Below are positions 8,259 to 16,095 of a DNA stretch of 64,000 bases, piece after piece. The position numbers and the translations under genes were made by a program. The notes under the pieces were generated by a model. It made no database searches, had not been told where the DNA came from, and saw nothing but the letters and a program-made list of their open reading frames with translations. The DNA lies in the NCBI RefSeq assembly GCF_027622945.1, contig NZ_JAPZVQ010000007.1, positions 124,001 to 188,000 of the forward strand, in the 5' to 3' direction. Position 1 is the stretch's first letter. Each line of letters begins with the position of its first letter. This DNA is from Glycomyces lechevalierae. Its GTDB lineage: Bacteria; Actinomycetota; Actinomycetes; Mycobacteriales; Micromonosporaceae.

Positions 8259-9065
8259 ATGGAACCGGAATCTGATGCTCAGGCGCAGCGCGATCTCATG
8301 TACGGCCAATTCGACCTCGGATCGCTGTCCATCTTCTCGGGATCGTTCATCAATTTCGGGTACTGGGGCGACCTCGAACCCGATCGTGAGATCACCGCGG
8401 AGGAGCGCGTCGAGAGCCATGCCGAGCTGTACCGGCAGGTCGCGACGAGTCTCGAACCCGAGCCCGGCGACCGCCTCTTGGAGCTCGGCTGCGGTCTCGG
8501 CGTCGGTACCGCACTGGTCGCCTCCGAATACGACGTACTCGTGTCCGGCATGGACCGTTCCGCAACTCAGCTCGAACGGGCCCTGACGATCAACGCCGAG
8601 GCGATCGAGGCCTTGGGCGGCGCGCTCTCGTTCGTCCAGGGCTCGGTCACCGACCTCTCCTGGGGCGACGCCTCCGTTGACGGTGTCTACGCCGTCGAGG
8701 TGCTTCAGCACGTCGACGACCTCGCCGCCGTGGCACGCGAGGTCTACCGGGTCCTCAGGCCCGGCGGGCGCTTCGCGACCGCGACGTTCTTCGCGCCCGA
8801 CGGCGCGGAGGCGGCTCCGGTCGCCGAGCTCCTCGAGACCGTCGCCTCCGGTGCCGACGTGATCCGGCCCGTGGGGGAGTTCGCCGCCGACCTGACCGCC
8901 GCCGGATTCGCTGACGTCGCCGTCGAGTCGATCGGCGAGCACGTGTGGCGCCAGCTCGACCGGTGGATCGCTCAGACCGAGTTCCGCGTCTCCTGGGCTC
9001 GGAACTGGCTGCGCTGCTATGAGAACGGCCTGATCGACTACTACCTCGTCACCGCCCGCCGGTAG
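8259..9065 (+). CDS. Class I SAM-dependent methyltransferase
   Basis: The protein has 268 residues from the ATG at 8259. The SAM-binding motif I is RLLELGCGLGVGTALVA (about 72-88), motif II lies near SGMDRSATQL, and the post-motif region has VEVLQHVDDL and REVYRVLRPGGRFATATFF. The N-terminal SIFSGSFINFGYWGD segment is typical of small-molecule methyltransferases of the type-11 group acting on phenolic, lipid or sugar hydroxyls in natural-product and glycolipid pathways. No partner biosynthetic genes are present, so the substrate cannot be named. The ribosome site is weak. Confidence 0.85.
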   Translation: MEPESDAQAQRDLMYGQFDLGSLSIFSGSFINFGYWGDLEPDREITAEERVESHAELYRQVATSLEPEPGDRLLELGCGLGVGTALVASEYDVLVSGMDRSATQLERALTINAEAIEALGGALSFVQGSVTDLSWGDASVDGVYAVEVLQHVDDLAAVAREVYRVLRPGGRFATATFFAPDGAEAAPVAELLETVASGADVIRPVGEFAADLTAAGFADVAVESIGEHVWRQLDRWIAQTEFRVSWARNWLRCYENGLIDYYLVTARR

Positions 9066-9367
9066 GGCGCGCCGATGCCGCGGGGCACGTTTCCGCCCTG
9101 AGCTGCGCGCGCCGCCGACACACTGCGCGGAGGTCGACCAGAGGGCCACGTCGCCGCAGACCTCTACTGAGCCGTCGCACGTATCGGCCGGCAACTCGGC
9201 GGCTTCTCTGAAGACGTTGTGACGCTTACCCGTCCGTCACCAGAGTTGCGGGTGGGGATGGCTTTGGTGCAGTCGCCGTGCCACGCCCAGCTTCTCGGCG
9301 GGCGTGATTTTTCAACTTTTTATCGTAACAATCATGATGCAAATGCCACATAAGGAGTATTCCTCGC
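9066..9367. other. Intergenic region upstream of galactan operon
   Basis: About 300 bp without a gene, GC-rich until about 9300, then an AT-rich stretch leading into the promoter at 9368. No terminator with a clear stem is visible after the methyltransferase stop. Confidence 0.5.
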
Positions 9368-9396
9368 TTGTATCAAGTGATACATGTCGCTATGTT
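9368..9396 (+). promoter_or_regulatory. Promoter of the galactan uptake operon with overlapping palindrome
   Basis: TTGTAT (9368-9373), a 17-bp spacer and TATGTT (9391-9396) form a good housekeeping-type promoter 66 bp ahead of the binding-protein ATG. The -35 is overlapped by a perfect palindrome, TGTATCA-AG-TGATACA, at 9369-9384. That could be a second regulator site besides the LacI operator next to it. Confidence 0.7.
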
Positions 9397-9397
9397 G

Positions 9398-9413
9398 CTG
9401 TAAACGTTCACAG
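9398..9413. promoter_or_regulatory. LacI-type operator O1 of the galactan operon
   Basis: CTGTAAACGTTCACAG differs by one base from the perfect palindrome CTGTGAACGTTCACAG and has the central CG usual for LacI-family sites. It starts 1 bp after the -10 and covers the expected +1, a repressor position. A second copy, also one mismatch from the palindrome, is at 16030-16045. Confidence 0.8.
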
Positions 9414-9461
9414 TCGCCGCGTACCGGCGGCGGCATCCCTCACTGAGACAAGGACACGCAC

Positions 9462-10772
9462 ATGCGACGCAGAGGAGCTCTCGCGCTCGCCGCGGCAGCG
9501 GCGCTCGGACTGACCGCCTGCGGCGGCCCCACTGAGGAGGAGCAGTCCTCCGAACTGGAGTGGGACGCCGAATCCCAGCAGTACGTCATCGAGGACGACA
9601 TCGCCTCCGGCGAAGTGCCGCTCAAGGTCTGGTTCGAGGAGGAGTACCTCGCCGAGGCCGCCATAGCGGCCTTCAAGGAGGAGTTCAAGGACGAGTACCC
9701 GGACATCGAGATCGAGTACGAGCTCGTCACCAAGAACGATGCGGTCGAGAAGATGTCCCTCGCCGGCGAGGCCGGGAACGGCGCCGATGTCTACATGAGC
9801 CTCTACGACCAGGTGGCCCGCGCCATCGACGACGGCACCGCCGCGCCCCTCGGCGAGTACACCGGCGTCCTCCGAGAGCGGATGAGCGACGCCGCCACCA
9901 GCGTCGTCTCCGTCGAGGACCAGATGTACGCCGTGCCGGTCACGACCGAGTCGCTCGCGCTCATCTACAACACGACCCTCCTCGAGGAGCTGACCGGTTC
10001 CGCCGAGCCGGCGCGCACGTGGGAGGAGATCAAGGCCCTCGCCGCGACCTACAACGACCCCGCCGCCAACCGCTGGACGCTGCGCATGTCCACCGCCGAG
10101 ATCTACCGCGCCTACCCGATCCTCTCCTCCATGGGCTGGAAGGTCTACCCCGACGGCAATGTGGACGATCCCGGCTTCGACGACCCGGCGCTGACCGCCG
10201 CGCTCGACTACTACGGCGGTCTGCGCGACATCTACGACGTGCCCAGCGCCGACAGCACCTGGGAGACCATCGAGGAGGGCTTCGCCAAAGGCGAGACCCC
10301 GTACGTCATCACCGGCCCCTGGAGCTTCTCGCTCTTCGACACCGGCGCTGCCGAGAACGGCTTCGAGTACGGCGTGACCACGCTGCCGGGGGTCGAGGGC
10401 GGCGGGACCGCCGGCTCCTTCGCGGGGATGCACGTCGCCGTCGTCTCCGGCTACTCCGAGTACCCTGCGGCCGCCCGTGTCTTCGCGAACTTCCTCGCCT
10501 CCGACGCCGGCGCCGCCGCCGTCTACGCCGCCACGGGTCAGATCCCGGCCGTCAACGCCGACCTCCTCGCCGGCATCGAAGGGATCGAGGACGACCCCCA
10601 CGTGGCCGGCATCGTGGCGCAGTCGGCCAATGCCGAACTGATTCCGCAAGTGCCCCAGTACTTCTGGGAGACCGGCAACACCATGGTCATCGACGTGTGG
10701 GACGACCTCTCGGACGCCGCCGCAGCTCAGGAGAAGGCCGTGACCACCTACAACGAACTGCACGGGCTCTAG
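9462..10772 (+). CDS. Sugar ABC transporter substrate-binding lipoprotein (galacto-oligosaccharide type)
   Basis: The protein has 436 residues. The signal peptide ends in the lipobox LTAC with Cys20, so the mature protein is membrane-anchored. The fold is the maltose/cyclodextrin-binding type (CUT1): PLKVWFEEEYLAEAAIAAF, then GADVYMSLYDQVARAI, and YVITGPWSFSLFD in the second lobe. It is followed after 12 and 3 bp by two MalF/MalG-type permeases and then by a GH53 galactanase. This is the order of Bacillus ganS-ganP-ganQ-ganB, so beta-1,4-galacto-oligosaccharides are the inferred ligand. No ATPase is encoded nearby; actinomycetes commonly share an MsiK-type ATPase between such importers. Expression should be repressed through the operator at 9398. 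Confidence 0.88.
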   Translation: MRRRGALALAAAAALGLTACGGPTEEEQSSELEWDAESQQYVIEDDIASGEVPLKVWFEEEYLAEAAIAAFKEEFKDEYPDIEIEYELVTKNDAVEKMSLAGEAGNGADVYMSLYDQVARAIDDGTAAPLGEYTGVLRERMSDAATSVVSVEDQMYAVPVTTESLALIYNTTLLEELTGSAEPARTWEEIKALAATYNDPAANRWTLRMSTAEIYRAYPILSSMGWKVYPDGNVDDPGFDDPALTAALDYYGGLRDIYDVPSADSTWETIEEGFAKGETPYVITGPWSFSLFDTGAAENGFEYGVTTLPGVEGGGTAGSFAGMHVAVVSGYSEYPAAARVFANFLASDAGAAAVYAATGQIPAVNADLLAGIEGIEDDPHVAGIVAQSANAELIPQVPQYFWETGNTMVIDVWDDLSDAAAAQEKAVTTYNELHGL

Positions 10773-10784
10773 GGACCGAGCGCC

Positions 10785-12212
10785 GTGACCACCATCGAGA
10801 CCACCGAACACCCCGTCCCGGCCCCGCGCCGCGCCCCGCGCGGCCCGGGCCGGACAGGCCCCGGACTTCCCGCACTGGCGCCCGGCCTCGCCTCGGCGCT
10901 GGTGTGGGGTGCGGGCCAGCTGCTCAACCGCCAGGCCGGCAAGGCCGCGTTCTTCTTCACGTTCTTCGCCGGCATGGTCGTCGGGGAGATCGCCACCGGC
11001 AACTACTACGCGGGCATGGAGTTCACCGCGCGATTGAACGGCGGGTTCTTCATCCGGGGACTATGGGGGCTCATCACACTCGGCACGCAGCCGCGCGAGA
11101 TGACCATGACCGGCCTCACCGAGGGCGACAACTCGATCGTCCTCATGGCCAACGGCCTCATCGCCCTCCTGACGCTGGCGCTGCTCGCCGTCATCTGGAT
11201 CTGGAGCATCCGCGACGCGGCCCGCTACCGGGCCGAGCGCAACGCCGGCCGCCGCGCCGAGACCTCGAGCGCCTACTTCAAGCGCCTGTGGGAAAGCGCC
11301 TTCGCCTACATCGCACTCTCACCCGGCCTGGTCCTCCTGGTCTTCATGTCGGTGTTGCCCGTGCTCTTCGGCATCCTCGTGGCCTTCACGAACTACAACC
11401 GCGACAACCTGCCTCCCAAGAACCTCGTCAGCTGGGTCGGCACCGACAACTTCGCGACGCTCTTCGCCGTCCCCTCCTGGACCGAGACGTTCGCGGGCAT
11501 CCTCGTCTGGACCGTGGTCTGGGCCGTGGTCGCCACGGTCACCACCTACGCCGCCGGAATGCTCCTGGCCGTGATGCTGGCGAGCAGGAGGGTCAGGTTC
11601 CCGCGCGTGTGGCGGTCGGTGTTCCTGCTGCCCTGGGCGGTCCCCGCGATCGTCTCAGCCCTGGTGTTCCGCTCCATGTTCAACGGCCAGTTCGGGCCCG
11701 TCAGCCAATGGCTGGTCGACATCGGGCTCACCGACGAGCGCGTCTACTGGTTCACCGACCCGACCAGCCCGAACCTCGCGCGGGCGGTCGCGCTCCTGGT
11801 CAACCTGTGGCTCGGCTTCCCGTTCTTCATGGCCCTCGTCGGCGGCGTCCTCGCGAACATCCCCGACAGCTACTACGAGGCCGCCCGCATCGACGGCGCC
11901 GGCCCGTTGCAGCAGTTCCGCTACATCACGCTGCCGATCGTCCAGCGGACGGTCACGCCGCTCATCATCCTGTCGTTCGTGCACAACTTCAACAACTTCG
12001 GGGTGATCTACTTCCTCACCGAAGGCGGTCCCGACAATGTGGACTACCGGTTCGCGGGGAGCACCGACCTGCTCGTCACCTGGCTGTTCAAGCTCACCCT
12101 CGACAACCGCCTCTACAACATCGGCGCGGTGATGAGCCTGGTCATCTTCGTCATCGTCGGCGCCATCTCGGTGCTGAACCTCAACCGCACCAAAGCGATC
12201 CGGGAGCTCTGA
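10785..12212 (+). CDS. Sugar ABC transporter permease, MalF/GanP type
   Basis: This 475-residue inner-membrane protein starts at GTG 10785, 12 bp after the binding-protein stop. The N-terminal 150 residues hold extra TM segments and a periplasmic-loop-like stretch, as in MalF. The core follows from about residue 180 (AFAYIALSPGLVLLVFMSVL). The EAA loop that contacts the ATPase is near SYYEAARIDGAGPLQQFRYI, and the protein ends with NLNRTKAIREL. It pairs with the next gene to form the translocation channel. Confidence 0.92.
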   Translation: MTTIETTEHPVPAPRRAPRGPGRTGPGLPALAPGLASALVWGAGQLLNRQAGKAAFFFTFFAGMVVGEIATGNYYAGMEFTARLNGGFFIRGLWGLITLGTQPREMTMTGLTEGDNSIVLMANGLIALLTLALLAVIWIWSIRDAARYRAERNAGRRAETSSAYFKRLWESAFAYIALSPGLVLLVFMSVLPVLFGILVAFTNYNRDNLPPKNLVSWVGTDNFATLFAVPSWTETFAGILVWTVVWAVVATVTTYAAGMLLAVMLASRRVRFPRVWRSVFLLPWAVPAIVSALVFRSMFNGQFGPVSQWLVDIGLTDERVYWFTDPTSPNLARAVALLVNLWLGFPFFMALVGGVLANIPDSYYEAARIDGAGPLQQFRYITLPIVQRTVTPLIILSFVHNFNNFGVIYFLTEGGPDNVDYRFAGSTDLLVTWLFKLTLDNRLYNIGAVMSLVIFVIVGAISVLNLNRTKAIREL

Positions 12213-12215
12213 CCC

Positions 12216-13103
12216 ATGTCCGCCACTACAGGGAGCGCCCGGACCCGCCGCAGCGGGAGCGTCGAGGGCCGCCAGCGCGTGCGCGACGGCGCCACCAGCG
12301 CCATCATGCACCTCGTCCTCGCCGTCGTCGCGATCATCGTGATCTACCCGCTCGTCTGGGTCGTCGGCTCCTCCTTCGGCCCCGGCGGCGGGCTGGCCAA
12401 CGCCACTCCCATCCCCGAGAACGCGACGTTCGACAACTACGTGCACCTCTTCACGCAGACGAATTACGGGCGCTGGTACCTCAACTCGCTCTACGTCGCC
12501 ACGATCAACATGGCCGGATCCGTCGCCCTCTCCGCCCTGTGCGGCTGGGTGTTCGCCCGCATCAGGTTCCGGGGCCGGAAAGCCAGCATGCTCGGGATCC
12601 TCATCCTGCAGATGTTCCCCAGCTTCCTGACCGCGATCGCCGTCTACATGCTGTTCCTCAACTTCGGCCTGCTCGACTCCCTCACCGGCCTCGCGCTGGT
12701 GAGCATCGCCGCGGCCCTGCCCTACAACACGTGGCTCATGAAGGGCTTCACCGACAACCTGCCCGCGAGCCTCGACGAGGCCGCCGCTCTCGACGGGGCA
12801 GGGAGGCTCACGATCTTCCGGAAGATCGTGCTCCCCCTCATGCGCCCCATGCTCACCTTCGTGGCGATCACGTCGTTCACGGCGCCGTGGATGGACTTCA
12901 TCCTCCCCCGGCTCCTGCTGCAGAGCAGCGGCAAGCAGACCGTGGCCCTGGGCCTGTTCCAGATGATCACCGACCAGTACAGCAACGACTTCACCACCTT
13001 CGCCGCCGGCGCGGTGGCCCTCGCCCTGCCCATCACGATCCTCTACATCGTCCTGCAGCGCCACCTGGTCACCGGGGCCATGGCGGGCGCGGAGAAGGGA
13101 TGA
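12216..13103 (+). CDS. Sugar ABC transporter permease, MalG/GanQ type
   Basis: The protein has 295 residues and starts 3 bp after the previous stop, consistent with coupled translation. It shows six TM segments and the EAA loop NLPASLDEAAALDGAGRLTI. It ends with LQRHLVTGAMAGAEKG, the usual MalG C-terminus. It forms a heterodimeric permease with the upstream gene. A run of three tandem hairpins follows before the galactanase. Confidence 0.92.
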   Translation: MSATTGSARTRRSGSVEGRQRVRDGATSAIMHLVLAVVAIIVIYPLVWVVGSSFGPGGGLANATPIPENATFDNYVHLFTQTNYGRWYLNSLYVATINMAGSVALSALCGWVFARIRFRGRKASMLGILILQMFPSFLTAIAVYMLFLNFGLLDSLTGLALVSIAAALPYNTWLMKGFTDNLPASLDEAAALDGAGRLTIFRKIVLPLMRPMLTFVAITSFTAPWMDFILPRLLLQSSGKQTVALGLFQMITDQYSNDFTTFAAGAVALALPITILYIVLQRHLVTGAMAGAEKG

Positions 13104-13111
13104 GCGTCCAA

Positions 13112-13177
13112 GGGCCGCAGCGGCCCGTACAAGCTCGGCGGCGCCTCTGCGCCGCCGCGACGGGCGCCCCGGCGCCC
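13112..13177 (+). terminator. Three tandem hairpins between permease and GH53 genes
   Basis: The stems are GGGCCG/CGGCCC (13112-13126), CGGCGGCGC/GCGCCGCCG with a CTCT loop (13136-13157), and GGGCGCC/GGCGCCC (13162-13177). The series sits between the transporter genes and the galactanase, 27 bp ahead of its start. It may act as an attenuator or an mRNA-processing or stabilising structure that sets transporter and enzyme levels separately. Confidence 0.6.
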
Positions 13178-13203
13178 GACCCACGATCGCAAAGGAGCGA
13201 CAC

Positions 13204-14829
13204 ATGAGACGGATGATCGCGGTGGCCCTCACGGCCGCCATGGGCTTCGTCGCGTTCGCCACGGCAGCCTCCCCGGCACAGGCCGTCAGAGACGACTTCT
13301 ACATGGGCGTCGACGTCGGCACCCTCGCCGAGGTCGAAGCCAGCGGTGAACGCTTCTACGACGGCGGCGTCCAAGGCGACGCCCTCGAGATCATGGCCGA
13401 GAGCGGTGCCAACCTGGTGCGGCTGCGGCTGTGGAACAACCCGTACAGCGCTTCGGGCCAGCCCTACGGCGGCGGCACCAACGACCTGGCGAAGACCATC
13501 GCACTCGCGCAGCGCGCCAAAGCCCTCGGCATGGACGTGCTCCTGGACCTCCACTACTCCGACTTCTGGGCCGACCCGGGCAAACAGATCAAGCCCAAGG
13601 CCTGGCAGAACATGTCCTACAGCCAGCTGACCACCGCGGTGCGCACCTACTCCCGCGACGTCGTCTCCCAGATGGCCGCCGCGGGCGCCAAGCCCGACAT
13701 CGTCCAGGTGGGCAACGAGATCACCAACGGGATGCTGCAGCCCACCGGCAGCACGTCGAACTGGTCGCAGCTCGGCGGCCTCCTCAAAGCCGGGATCGCG
13801 GGGGTCCACGAGGGCGGCTCCGACATCGAGATCGCGCTGCACCTCGACCGCGGCGGCAACAACGCCGCCTACCGCACCTGGTTCGACAACGCCCGCAACC
13901 AGGGCGTGCCGTACGACATCATCGCCATGTCGTACTACCCGTACTGGCACGGCACGATGAGCCAGTTGCGCACCAACATGAACGACGTGGCCGCGCGCTA
14001 CGGCAAGGACGTCATGGTCGTCGAGACCGCCTACGCCTGGACCCTCGCGGACGGCGACGGCCGGGGCAACATCTTCACCAGCAGCCATGCCAGTGAATCG
14101 GGCTACCCGGCCACGGTGGCGGGGCAGACGCAGTTCCTGCGCGACCTGCAGGACGCCATCGCGGACGTCCCGAACGACCGCGGCCGCGGCCTGGTCTGGT
14201 GGGAGCCGGCCTGGACCGGCGACACCTCCTGGGCCAAGCCGGCGGGCATGTCGTACATCAACGACCAGGCCGGCGAGAGCAACTCCTGGGACAACCAGAC
14301 CCTGTTCGACCACAACGGGAACAAGCTCTCGACGCTCGACTTCTTCGGCGAGGTCACCGGCGGCGGCGATCCCGGCACCGGCGAGAACGTGCTGACCAAC
14401 GGCAGCTTCGAGTCCGGCAGCGGCAGGACCGCGACCGGGTGGAGCGTGTGGGCGTCGAGCGACACGAACCTCGACGCGGCCTTCCGTGAGACGCGCGGGA
14501 CCTTCCACCAGGGCACCGCCAAGTTCACGCACTGGAAGGCCTCGGCCTACACCGTCTCGACCTACCAGTCGCGCAGCGTCCCGAACGGCACGTACACGCT
14601 CACCGCCTGGATCATGAACGGCGGCGGCCAGAACGCCGCGCGCATGTACGCCAAGAACCACGGCGGGACCGAGCGTCAGGCCAACCTGCCGGTCGCCTCG
14701 CAGTGGACGCAGGTGTCGATCACCGGCATCCAGGTCACCAGCGGCCAGATCGAGGTCGGGTTCTACTCGAACGCGAACGCGGGCAACTGGATCAACTTCG
14801 ACTCGGTGAGCCTCACTCGCACCGCGTGA
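13204..14829 (+). CDS. ganB: Secreted GH53 endo-beta-1,4-galactanase with CBM61-like module
   Basis: The enzyme hydrolyses beta-1,4-galactan side chains of pectin outside the cell. It has 541 residues, with RBS AAAGGAG and a signal peptide ending AAS-PAQA near residue 27. The GH53 barrel spans about 30-385, with FYMGVDVGTLAEVE, the acid/base Glu in VQVGNEITNGM (E172) and the nucleophile Glu in VVETAYAW (E274). After a short linker with GGGDPGTGEN, a beta-sandwich carbohydrate-binding module runs to the end (NVLTNGSFESGSG through GNWINFDSVSL). CBM61, found on other GH53 enzymes and galactan-specific, is the best match by architecture. It is the last gene of the uptake operon before a strong hairpin. 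Confidence 0.93.
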   Translation: MRRMIAVALTAAMGFVAFATAASPAQAVRDDFYMGVDVGTLAEVEASGERFYDGGVQGDALEIMAESGANLVRLRLWNNPYSASGQPYGGGTNDLAKTIALAQRAKALGMDVLLDLHYSDFWADPGKQIKPKAWQNMSYSQLTTAVRTYSRDVVSQMAAAGAKPDIVQVGNEITNGMLQPTGSTSNWSQLGGLLKAGIAGVHEGGSDIEIALHLDRGGNNAAYRTWFDNARNQGVPYDIIAMSYYPYWHGTMSQLRTNMNDVAARYGKDVMVVETAYAWTLADGDGRGNIFTSSHASESGYPATVAGQTQFLRDLQDAIADVPNDRGRGLVWWEPAWTGDTSWAKPAGMSYINDQAGESNSWDNQTLFDHNGNKLSTLDFFGEVTGGGDPGTGENVLTNGSFESGSGRTATGWSVWASSDTNLDAAFRETRGTFHQGTAKFTHWKASAYTVSTYQSRSVPNGTYTLTAWIMNGGGQNAARMYAKNHGGTERQANLPVASQWTQVSITGIQVTSGQIEVGFYSNANAGNWINFDSVSLTRTA

Positions 14830-14834
14830 GGCGG

Positions 14835-14867
14835 GAGGGAGGCCGCCCGGGCAGGGCGGCCTCCCTC
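14835..14867 (+). terminator. Strong terminator hairpin after GH53 gene
   Basis: A perfect 14-bp stem, GAGGGAGGCCGCCC / GGGCGGCCTCCCTC, with the loop GGGCA lies 5 bp after the GH53 stop. There is no T tract, which is common in high-GC actinomycetes. It separates the operon from the LacI gene, which may still be reached by read-through. Confidence 0.8.
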
Positions 14868-14912
14868 GACGGCGTCGATCAGACACTCGAATCCACGCGG
14901 GGACTGAGGAAC

Positions 14913-15914
14913 TTGGCACGGAAAAGACCCACGATCAACGATGTCGCTGCGGCCTCCGGCGTCTCGCGCGGCACGGTCTCGCGTGTCCTCAACGGCAAGA
15001 CGAACGTCTCGCTGGCCGCTGAACTGGCAGTGAGGCGGGCGGTCGCCGAGACCGGATTCGTCGTCAACCGTGCCGCCAGGAGTCTCAAGACGAGCCGGAC
15101 CGGCTCGGTCGTCATGGTGCTCTCGGAGCCGCAGGAGCGCTTGTTCGAGGACCCGAACTTCAGCGTGCTCATGCGTGCGGCGACCAATCAGCTGGCCGCA
15201 CACGACATGTCGCTGGTGCTCATGATCGCCGGTGACGACGGGGGCCGCGACCGGGTGGCGCGCTACCTGCGCGGCGGCCACGCCGACGGGGCGCTGCTGA
15301 TCTCGACGCATGCCGACGATCCGCTCTTGGAGGCCATCGAGCGCTCGCACGTCCCCTCTGTGGCGTGCGGAGCGGTGCTCGGGCGCGAGGGCGTGGTCCC
15401 CTACGCCGCGGCCGACGACCGGGGCGGGGCCAGGCAGGCCACGACGTACCTGATCGGACAGGGCCGCAGGAAGATCGGCATGATCGCCGGCCCCGTCGAC
15501 ACCCCGGGCGGGTCGCTGCGGATCGAAGGCTTCACGAGCGTGCCGGGCCGCAGGGTCACCAAGCGGATGGTGGTCCACGGCGACTACACCCAGGCCGGCG
15601 GCGAGAAGGCGATGCACGAGCTCCTGCGGCAGTTCCCGGCCCTCGACGCGGTCTTCGTCGCCTCCGACCTCATGGCCGCCGGCGCGCTCCAGGCGCTGCA
15701 TGCAGCCGGGCGCAGCGTGCCCGGGGAGGTAGCGGTCGCCGGATTCGACGACTCGGCGGTCGCCACCGCGACCAACCCGATGCTCACCACGATCCGGCAG
15801 CCGCTGGCAGAGGTCGCGAGTGAGGCGGTGCGCCTGCTGCTCGCTCTGCTCGACGAGCAGGAGGTCGAGTCCGTCATCCTGCCGACCGAGCTGATCGTCC
15901 GCGACAGTGCCTGA
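14913..15914 (+). CDS. LacI-family repressor of the galactan / RG-I regulon
   Basis: The protein has 333 residues if translation begins at TTG 14913, which gives the usual LacI N-terminus (M)ARKRPTINDVAAASGVSRG. AGGA lies only 2 bases upstream, so the start is tentative; an alternative CTG lies at 14904. The hinge is RAARSLKTSRTGSVVMV. The periplasmic-binding-like effector domain follows, with VFVASDLMAAGALQALHAAG and VAVAGFDDSAVATATNPMLT. It sits directly after the galactan operon and before the RG-I operon. Both carry near-identical operators, so it is the prime candidate for their common repressor, relieved by a galactose-containing sugar. Confidence 0.88.
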   Translation: MARKRPTINDVAAASGVSRGTVSRVLNGKTNVSLAAELAVRRAVAETGFVVNRAARSLKTSRTGSVVMVLSEPQERLFEDPNFSVLMRAATNQLAAHDMSLVLMIAGDDGGRDRVARYLRGGHADGALLISTHADDPLLEAIERSHVPSVACGAVLGREGVVPYAAADDRGGARQATTYLIGQGRRKIGMIAGPVDTPGGSLRIEGFTSVPGRRVTKRMVVHGDYTQAGGEKAMHELLRQFPALDAVFVASDLMAAGALQALHAAGRSVPGEVAVAGFDDSAVATATNPMLTTIRQPLAEVASEAVRLLLALLDEQEVESVILPTELIVRDSA

Positions 15915-15992
15915 ACGGCACCGTCGCGGACGGCGACCGTGTTCGACCGATGCCGATGCGGGGACACCGACCCGAACCATATATCGAAGTTC

Positions 15993-16021
15993 TTGACTAT
16001 AGAGAAATGTAACGATATATT
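15993..16021 (+). promoter_or_regulatory. Promoter of the RG-I degradation operon
   Basis: TTGACT (15993-15998), a 17-bp spacer and TATATT (16016-16021) form the strongest promoter in the window. It is flanked by 8-bp inverted arms ATATATCG (15979-15986) and CGATATAT (16013-16020). The 13-mer ACTATAGAGAAAT inside it recurs at 47508-47520, within the GH62 promoter but in the opposite orientation relative to its gene. Confidence 0.85.
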
Positions 16022-16029
16022 GATCCTCG

Positions 16030-16045
16030 CTGTGCACGTTCACAG
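16030..16045. promoter_or_regulatory. LacI-type operator O2 of the RG-I operon
   Basis: CTGTGCACGTTCACAG differs by one base from CTGTGAACGTTCACAG. It lies 8 bp after the -10, over the transcript start. It shares 14 of 16 bases with the galactan operator at 9398, which places both operons under one LacI protein. Confidence 0.82.
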
Positions 16046-16095
16046 TGATTTGCTCCGCATCAGCAACCCTCACGACTCTCCTTGAAGGAGCACTC

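Noticed and set aside
13112-13177. Short CRISPR-like array in the tandem hairpins
   Set aside because: The three stems differ in sequence and there is no repeated unit or spacer pattern. No cas genes are present in the window.
9560-13207. Very long plus-strand open frame (over 1200 codons) across the galactan operon
   Set aside because: It is an Arg/His/Pro-rich shadow of the transporter genes in another frame. The real genes have signal, lipobox and permease motifs and proper starts.
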